Shown here in pieces: positions 58,632-64,000 of a stretch of DNA of 64,000 nt (its first letter is position 1; each line of letters begins with the position of its first letter). Origin of the DNA: Shewanella japonica (lineage in GTDB: Bacteria > Pseudomonadota > Gammaproteobacteria > Enterobacterales > Shewanellaceae); assembly GCF_002075795.1 (NCBI RefSeq), contig NZ_CP020472.1, forward strand, positions 2,401,001-2,465,000, given 5' to 3'. A program made the position numbers and the translations under genes. The notes under the pieces were generated by a model, which was given only the letters and a program-made list of their open reading frames with translations, did no database searches and had not been told where the DNA came from.

Positions 58632-58842
58632 AATGCTTCCACGGCTTATTACTTTTACTTTTAATTATAGTAAAGACGGTGCTTTACCTGTTCAGGTGAC
58701 ATTTGACGAAAAAACAAACTGTTTTGAAGTAGGTTTTTACCGCTATGTCAAGGTATTACCTCATGTTTTTAATATCTATCACGAGGCAATGCAATGATAC
58801 TTGAGCTGCGTCAAAAAAGATACTCACTGGCCATGAGTAAAC

Positions 58843-58856
58843 TTGATCCAGATCAA
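58843..58856. promoter_or_regulatory. Perfect FNR/EtrA box in the ccoN divergent region
   Basis: TTGAT-CCAG-ATCAA, exactly the FNR consensus. It lies 212 bases upstream of the ccoN ATG and 32 bases before the ATG of the divergent lipoprotein gene. EtrA itself is encoded downstream in the cco cluster. Confidence 0.85.
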
Positions 58857-58887
58857 TTTCCTAAAGATAATGTTATCAAAATGAGTC

Positions 58888-59355
58888 ATGAGGTTATTAT
58901 TTGTGCAGTTTTTAACAAAAGCCGTTTTCTTGTTATTTTTTATCACTAATTTAGTAGGATGCGATTCACAAACGCATGCAGAACATAAAGTATTACAATC
59001 GATCGATCAGACTTTATGTCAGTTTCATCGTGAAGTTTGTAATCAAGATGTTAATGATCTCGTAGTGGGGCTTATGATTAACCCGGTTTTTGCGCCAAGT
59101 GAAAAACCATTACAGATTAAATTACACTTTTCTGCGCCTGTTTCAGATGTTGAGATGCGAATTGAAGGGCGAGATATGTTTATGGGAGTCATCCCTGTTA
59201 ATCTTCAATCTGTTGATGAAGTTAATTACACTGGCACTGGTATTTATGGTTCATGCAGCAGTGATTACATGGTATGGCGAGCATTTGTCAGCTATTCATA
59301 TCAAGGTCAAACTCAATCTACTTGGTTTGACTTCTTAGCTGACAACTCCGGTTAA
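58888..59355 (+). CDS. Small lipoprotein divergent from ccoN
   Basis: 155 residues. Lipoprotein signal with lipobox L-V-G-C (cysteine about 25). The mature part has paired cysteines (TLCQFHREVC, and GSCSSDY), and ends with a beta-rich domain (LQIKLHFSAPVSDVEMRIEGRDMFMG) that resembles immunoglobulin-like periplasmic proteins. Not recognised as a named family. The nearby FNR box centred 38 bases before its ATG suggests shared control with ccoN, perhaps with a copper- or oxidase-related role; this is inference. Confidence 0.8.
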   Translation: MRLLFVQFLTKAVFLLFFITNLVGCDSQTHAEHKVLQSIDQTLCQFHREVCNQDVNDLVVGLMINPVFAPSEKPLQIKLHFSAPVSDVEMRIEGRDMFMGVIPVNLQSVDEVNYTGTGIYGSCSSDYMVWRAFVSYSYQGQTQSTWFDFLADNSG

Positions 59356-59426
59356 TGTGTTCGTTGTTAGCTTGACTGATATAGGAGGGATTATTTCAAT
59401 CTGTATTTAAAAACGAATAAACGCTA

Positions 59427-59454
59427 TTGATAATCATTATCATTAAGCTATAAT
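59427..59454 (+). promoter_or_regulatory. Promoter overlapped by a perfect Fur-type palindrome
   Basis: Palindrome TGATAAT-C-ATTATCA at 59428-59442, the 7-1-7 Fur core. It overlaps a -35 TTGATA (59427-59432) with a 16-base spacer to TATAAT (59449-59454). Iron-bound Fur should occlude RNA polymerase here. It precedes a small unknown gene. Confidence 0.85.
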
Positions 59455-59483
59455 TAGTCTAGGTTCAATTAGAGATTAACATT

Positions 59484-59723
59484 ATGGCTAATTTAAACAT
59501 ATCTATCCCATTAGAAAAAATGGCTCTACTTATTCAAAGCGGACATTTATGTGTAGCAGACTTTAAAAGTTTGGATCAACAAACAAAACAAAAGCTTTGG
59601 CAACTGTGTTTATTATCATGCAAAAAAAGGGTTAATTGTACTAACGCCAGTCAATTTATGGATCTGATTGAACAAGAAAGTCAGCTTGAAACTGACAGGA
59701 TTGACATAGCCGACCTTACTTGA
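59484..59723 (+). CDS. Small unknown protein under Fur-type control
   Basis: 79 residues, no signal peptide or membrane helix. Translation MANLNISIPLEKMALLIQSG, then a cysteine-containing helical stretch (LWQLCLLSCKKRVNCTNA) with four cysteines in total, and an acidic end (ETDRIDIADLT). No family recognised. The start has AGAGAT upstream. The promoter's perfect Fur box implies synthesis under iron limitation. It may be a regulatory or metal-binding small protein; purely inference. It is alone, with more than 800 bases of gene-free DNA after it. Confidence 0.75.
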   Translation: MANLNISIPLEKMALLIQSGHLCVADFKSLDQQTKQKLWQLCLLSCKKRVNCTNASQFMDLIEQESQLETDRIDIADLT

Positions 59724-60529
59724 GTTTAAGCGTGATAGAGCTAATTAAGCTTAAAGGACTTGTTTATTCAATAGGTTACTTAGTTTCGTTGTTCAGGTTG
59801 GTATCAAGAAATCTCCTAAGAATAGATTAGCAATAACTCTGTAATTGAAGAGTATATCTTGCTTATAACTTTCATTTTATAGGCTATGTATACCTGGCAA
59901 TAGCTTTGACTTCTGAGCTGTCTTTAAATCTGCAGGCTATTCTTCAAACTAAGAATACCTGCCATTAAGTATAAGAACATGGCATAACCGTGTTCAAGAC
60001 AACAGCCATTGAATATACGCGCTGCTTTGGCTAAAACAATCAAGCATGAATGTCTCCAATGAGATGCTTCATGAGATCACATTTACATCTCACAAGTATT
60101 ATTTATAAAGTCACAATTAAAGTCACAATCTAAAGTCATAGTTAAAACCAATAACCATAATGGTTTAATAACTGCCGAAGTTCTAACAAGAACCAATGAT
60201 TGTCTCAAGAACGAATCAATGTCTTTGGAAAACAACTGAGTGATAAACTCGACATCTGTCATAGGCAAGTTAATCTAAAGATATACACATTTAAGACTAC
60301 AAACACTCAATCAGCAATCATCTACACAAGACTTCGCACAATGTATATTATGTTAAATAGGATAATTATCAATATACATACTCAATTTAACTACGTAACC
60401 GAACTCACTACCTTAGCCCGTATCCTTACCCATTTCTGTTAAATTGATTAAATAACACGCGTCGCTGTGTAAATTCTATGGGTATTGCCCTTGATTACCT
60501 TTTCAGATTTTACGTAGCGACGCGATAAA
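59724..60529. repeat. Gene-free stretch with short tandem repeats and a long inverted repeat next to the recombinase
   Basis: 806 bases without a convincing gene. Three imperfect copies of AAAGTCACAAT occur in tandem at 60107-60143. Near the right edge, CGCGTCGCTGTGTAAA (60458-60473) and its near-complement at 60509-60524 (14 of 16 matches) form an inverted repeat with a 35-base spacer, ending 5 bases from the recombinase stop. It may be a terminator-like hairpin, a recombination site or the remnant of an element end. Confidence 0.5.
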
Positions 60530-61813
60530 TTAGATGTGATCTAGCGGTTTGTTTGCTGCACTTTGGTGTCTTTCTATTTGTGTGGTGTGTAAATACTGGG
60601 ATGTAGTATCAATGCTTTCATGACCCGCATCAGCTTGAACGTGCGACAATGGCCTTTGGTTTATATTAATATCATGTGTTATCCCAGTATGGCGAATATT
60701 ATGCGCAGTTAGTTTTCTCATTAATAAGCTATCTTGTTCAAACCCATCTTCAAGTGCTTTATCTGCAGCCAGGTCAATGATCTTATCTAGCTCGTCTCGA
60801 ATTTGTCTTATGCCTAGGTTCGCGCTAATTTGTCCAGCTTCTCGACCATGTGCTGCCGCTTTATGCCTAGTAAACAATGGATGTTGTTCAGTAATACTTG
60901 GTAAGTCTGTTAACCCTAAGTAAGCTCGGTAGTGAGTTAAACTTTTTAATAAACTTTTTGAGACTGCAATATTTCTGGCTTTGCCACTTTTAGAAAATGG
61001 CACATGGAAGTACCAAGTTTTAGTATGACTGTCTTGTCTAAATTGCGACATCATTGGTGAATAACCAGCTCTGGCACTGATTTCTGATATACGTAAATAA
61101 CAGCAATACATCAGATTAATGAGAAACAAGCTACGCTGATGTTTTTCAGGTTCGTGTTCAGCCATATTGTTTACGGTACTGACAACATAAGACCATTGTA
61201 ACTTCGTGAATGCATGATTGTTATCATCTTCATTCTTTACATATTTATGGTTAATCGCAAAACGGCTATGCTTAAGCCATAGTTGAGCTGGGTTTCTTTC
61301 TGTGTATTCTTCACTATTTAAATATCCATAAAATGAAGAAAGAATAGCGATTTTTGTTTTAAGTGCATTGTCACTCAATACATAAGGTTGTTTTTCACCG
61401 TACTGTTTTTTGCCAACAAATGGGCGCCATTGCGCATTTGGCACTCGTTCATCCAATGCTTTATCTTGCTTAAATTGGGCAACATTGAAGTAGCCAATAA
61501 GCTGCTCAGGTGGTTTTTCACAATAACTAATATAACGACTGATATCTTTTCTAGTGAGTTGAATTGGTGATAATGAGGCTACATCAAAACACCAGTGTAG
61601 AAATGTAGTCAGTTCGCTACGATAGGTTTTATAGTTATTTTCTGATTGTCTTTGTTCAAACAACCAATCTGAACAGTGCTCAATAATTAAACCAGCATCA
61701 GGAACTTTGGTTAAGGAAACCTGAGTAATATACTGATTAACATAACTATTTCCAGTTAATATAAATTCAGATTTATCAAACAACGGATATACAGGGGGAA
61801 ATTCTTGCGACAT
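60530..61813 (-). CDS. Tyrosine-type site-specific recombinase
   Basis: 427 residues. An N-terminal SAM-like core-binding domain (about 45-140) is followed by the catalytic domain with R in CYLRISEIS, K in KSGKAR, H371-x-x-R374 in HNIRHTG, H398 in AGHESI and the nucleophile Y407 in SQYLHT. Longer than XerC/D. It stands alone with no excisionase, tRNA target or cargo recognised in the window, and could be a domesticated or element-derived integrase. The inverted repeat just beyond its stop is a candidate site. Substrate site unknown. Confidence 0.88.
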   Translation of the reverse strand: MSQEFPPVYPLFDKSEFILTGNSYVNQYITQVSLTKVPDAGLIIEHCSDWLFEQRQSENNYKTYRSELTTFLHWCFDVASLSPIQLTRKDISRYISYCEKPPEQLIGYFNVAQFKQDKALDERVPNAQWRPFVGKKQYGEKQPYVLSDNALKTKIAILSSFYGYLNSEEYTERNPAQLWLKHSRFAINHKYVKNEDDNNHAFTKLQWSYVVSTVNNMAEHEPEKHQRSLFLINLMYCCYLRISEISARAGYSPMMSQFRQDSHTKTWYFHVPFSKSGKARNIAVSKSLLKSLTHYRAYLGLTDLPSITEQHPLFTRHKAAAHGREAGQISANLGIRQIRDELDKIIDLAADKALEDGFEQDSLLMRKLTAHNIRHTGITHDININQRPLSHVQADAGHESIDTTSQYLHTTQIERHQSAANKPLDHI

Positions 61814-61927
61814 AGTTCATCTGCAATATAAACTCAATAAGGCGTTGATTATAACAAGTTTATTCCCAAATGATTAATGCCGATAACGTTATTTATCGGC
61901 ATTAAAATACCTGAAATTAAATGATGA

Positions 61928-63013
61928 TTAGATTACAGCGAGTACTTTTTTCAACAAGGTTTCCGCATTAGTTGGTTTCACAATGTAATCTATAGCGCCA
62001 AGTTCTCTGCATTCAATAAAACTTTCTTTATCGGAATTACTTGTCAGCATAATAACTGGCAGTTTATCGAGTATGTTCATTTTGTTCATCGTTTTTAAGG
62101 TATCTATGCCATTTAGAACCGGCATGTCGATATCGAGCAATACTAGTTCAGGTTTGCAGTTTTTTAGTTTATTGATGGCCTCTGCTCCATTAGTGGCGAC
62201 TTCTACATCAAACCCTTTGGGTTTTAAAATCGTGGTAATGATTTTTAACATCACATTCTGATCATCAACCACAAGAACTAACGGCATTTTCTTTTTAAAA
62301 CTCGGTGTAGCGCCCTTCACTTTGCTGCCTATCTCTTTGAAATAGCTTTGGTTATGTGCCTTGAAATTTTCAACTTTAGGTTTTATTTTTGATACATGGC
62401 CATTCATTGTTTCAATTGAATCAGTAGGTTCAAGGCTACAGAGGTTATCTATCTCAGTGATGAGCTCATTTAACAATTCATGTTGAATCCCCTTCTCATC
62501 GCTGATTGAAGTTTCAACTTCATGCAATTGTATAGAGACGTTTTGTAATTTATTAATAATCGTTTTTTTGTCTTCTTCGTATAAGTGCGCTTTATCCTGA
62601 CTTGTAAGCAAATCGCACATCTGGGCTATTGAAAGTCGAATTCGGTTCATATCATATATTGGTTTAAACGTTTCGTAACTGTAGAACCGCCCTTTTGAAC
62701 ACTCAAAATATGCTGCTTCACGATGCTCTCGACAGCAAATTAACAAAGACAAATGCTCCTTATTGAATAAATCTTTTGAATCGTTCAGTTTTTCAATAAT
62801 TTCATTAAATTCTACCGCCTCTTTCGGCTCTTCAAATGCATAAATGAACAGCAAAGGTCGGGTCTTATCTTCGGTAAATTTTATAAATTGGTCTTGGTTT
62901 GTGTTTATTTCGCAATACAATATCTTTTGATACTTATTCCTAAGTATCTCTTGTATCACTTTTTTTATCTCTATAGATTGATAAAACACAACGACATTTA
63001 CCAAATTGTCCAT
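61928..63013 (-). CDS. Response regulator with N-terminal pseudo-receiver-like half
   Basis: 361 residues. The C-terminal REC domain (about 243-361) has the acidic pair in LVVDDQN, phosphorylation aspartate D294 (LLDIDMP) and K346 in VKPTN. The N-terminal 120 residues (NVVVFYQSIEIKKVIQEIL, LLFIYAFE, LSLLICCRE) look like a degenerate receiver, joined by an alpha-helical, coiled-coil-prone linker (about 145-215). It has no output domain, so it probably acts through protein contacts. It lies 53 bases downstream of the histidine kinase gene, its likely partner. Confidence 0.88.
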   Translation of the reverse strand: MDNLVNVVVFYQSIEIKKVIQEILRNKYQKILYCEINTNQDQFIKFTEDKTRPLLFIYAFEEPKEAVEFNEIIEKLNDSKDLFNKEHLSLLICCREHREAAYFECSKGRFYSYETFKPIYDMNRIRLSIAQMCDLLTSQDKAHLYEEDKKTIINKLQNVSIQLHEVETSISDEKGIQHELLNELITEIDNLCSLEPTDSIETMNGHVSKIKPKVENFKAHNQSYFKEIGSKVKGATPSFKKKMPLVLVVDDQNVMLKIITTILKPKGFDVEVATNGAEAINKLKNCKPELVLLDIDMPVLNGIDTLKTMNKMNILDKLPVIMLTSNSDKESFIECRELGAIDYIVKPTNAETLLKKVLAVI

Positions 63014-63066
63014 AGGTTGTCCTTCTTATATGAGTTATCGACCATGTCGTTTAACACAAGGCGCAG

Positions 63067-64000
63067 TTATACAACTTCTCTTTGTTTTAATATTTGATTA
63101 ATTGCGCTGAGTTCTTTATCTATTTCAGGATACTTACTTTCAATACCATCAAAGTCAGTGTTATTTTTTTCTATCCATTTAAAAATATCACTCAACTCAA
63201 TCGCGCCACTAGAAACTGATGCGCCTTTCGCTGCATGACTTTTACTGCGAATGATTTCTGAGTTTCTTTCGGCGCAATGTTGTTTTAATGCTTCATAGTC
63301 TTCATTCACGCTAGTCCAAAACATGGCTAAAATTTCATTAGTGATACTTTCATCATCTGTTCCAATGACCGCTTTTAATTTTTCAAAATCAATTGAATTA
63401 TTGTGTTGCTCAAAACCATTTGTCATTGAGTAAGAAACACTTTCGGGCTGTTGGTGAATACCAGTAAGCGGTAAATATTGAACTAGCTTTTCTTGAAGAA
63501 GTTCTATTTCTATTGGTTTAGCTAAATAGTCATCCATACCTGCTTCTAAACAGTTTTCTGATTCGCCCACCATTGCGTTTGCTGTTACTGCAATGATGGT
63601 TATTGGTGAACAATTTTGTTTTAACTCTTGCTCTCTAATGGTTCTAGTCAATTCAAGACCGTCCATATTTGGCATATGACAATCAGTAAGTAATAAATTG
63701 AATCGACCAGACTGCCATTTTTCAAGAGCTTCAACACCATCATTTGACATTTCATATGCATAACCCAGGCTTTCTAATTGTTTACCTAGTACGAGGCGAT
63801 TTGTTGGCTGGTCTTCCGCAACCAATATTAAGCTATTAGTTTGTTCTGCTTCTTCAATCGTTTGCGTAATGACTTTCTCAAACGATTGACTGTTTTCAGT
63901 TGACCAATCTAATGCAGGGCTTTCAAGGCCGCACAATACCGCCATTCCGAATATAAACTCTGTGGGTTTGTAAGGATGAGCGGCACAAACATAAGTATAA
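63067..64000 (-). CDS. Hybrid sensor histidine kinase, C-terminal part (REC-HPt), partial
   Basis: The frame is open to the window end, so the N-terminal sensor and kinase parts lie outside. Visible here: the end of a probable first receiver (AAHPYKPTEFIFGMAVLCGLES), a full REC domain (VAEDQPTNRLVLGKQLESLGY, LLLTDCHMPNMDG, MDDYLAKPI), and a C-terminal HPt domain with its histidine in SHAAKGASVSSG. BvgS-type phosphorelay architecture. Downstream is the response regulator. Starting at the internal ATG (63945) would give a truncated protein, so it is not used. Confidence 0.9.
   Translation of the reverse strand, partial: YTYVCAAHPYKPTEFIFGMAVLCGLESPALDWSTENSQSFEKVITQTIEEAEQTNSLILVAEDQPTNRLVLGKQLESLGYAYEMSNDGVEALEKWQSGRFNLLLTDCHMPNMDGLELTRTIREQELKQNCSPITIIAVTANAMVGESENCLEAGMDDYLAKPIEIELLQEKLVQYLPLTGIHQQPESVSYSMTNGFEQHNNSIDFEKLKAVIGTDDESITNEILAMFWTSVNEDYEALKQHCAERNSEIIRSKSHAAKGASVSSGAIELSDIFKWIEKNNTDFDGIESKYPEIDKELSAINQILKQREVV

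Noticed and set aside
58794..58949. 51-residue frame starting ATGATACTTGAG with a GAGG site, overlapping the lipoprotein start
   Set aside because: It contains the FNR box, overlaps the better-supported lipoprotein gene and shows no recognisable domain.
60083..60268. 61-codon minus-strand frame in the gene-free stretch
   Set aside because: It spans the tandem repeats and has no ribosome site or conserved features.
60458..60524. Integron attC site next to the recombinase
   Set aside because: The inverted repeat lacks the conserved GTTRRRY/RYYYAAC ends, and the recombinase lacks recognisable integron-integrase features.

Overview
The window is an AT-rich gammaproteobacterial chromosome segment that reads as Shewanella or a very close relative. 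The evidence is the gene order and family content: thrS-infC-rpmI-rplT, a bkd-type 2-oxoacid dehydrogenase locus next to nadA, two GAPDH genes with a DUF2989 lipoprotein between them, and a ccoNOQP-fixH-ccoI-ccoS-etrA(fnr)-uspE-ttcA block. This assignment is from recognition only; no search was run. No CRISPR array, rRNA or prophage was seen.

Layout. 1-2541 holds an RND efflux pump (membrane-fusion protein and a permease cut by the window start), followed by galE. 4366-22463 is an accessory xylan-utilisation locus. It encodes a sugar symporter, a cytoplasmic GH43, a TonB-dependent receptor, a flavin-dependent halogenase, a SapC-like protein, a JmjC/cupin protein, a second halogenase, a ThuA-like protein, an SMP-30-like protein, a GH10 xylanase and a 978-residue GH10 xylanase with four C-terminal carbohydrate-binding modules. 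Two tRNA-Val genes, a MATE transporter, ribE, a small zinc-ribbon-like gene and the thrS translation operon (infC starts at ATA) follow.

Two almost identical 1302-bp IS3-family elements (29365-30666 and 42384-43685) lie in opposite orientation. They bracket trxB, msrA, astE, the bkd operon, nadA, gapA, a DUF2989 lipoprotein gene and gapB. Each has a 3-bp target duplication, and each sits between a gene's stop codon and the terminator that probably served it. A tRNA Gly-Cys-Leu cluster, aspC, a YvcK-family gene, bax, a DUF2987 gene, ttcA, uspE and etrA come next, then the cbb3 oxidase and its assembly genes on the minus strand. A perfect FNR box lies in the divergent region between ccoN and a small lipoprotein gene. 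A 79-residue unknown gene has a promoter covered by a perfect Fur-type palindrome. The right end has a lone tyrosine recombinase beside a long inverted repeat, a response regulator with an unusual N-terminal half, and the C-terminal part of a hybrid histidine kinase.

How the parts work together. In the xylan locus the two GH10 enzymes would cut xylan outside the cell or in the envelope. The TonB receptor would import oligosaccharides, the GPH symporter would carry products across the inner membrane, and GH43 would finish the cleavage in the cytoplasm. The halogenase-SapC-cupin-halogenase block sits inside this locus with no obvious role in sugar breakdown and is the most interesting unexplained system here. 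No transcriptional regulator gene lies in the locus, but a palindrome shared by two of its intergenic regions suggests a common regulator encoded elsewhere. In the respiratory block, EtrA/FNR is encoded downstream of the oxidase whose promoter region carries an FNR box.
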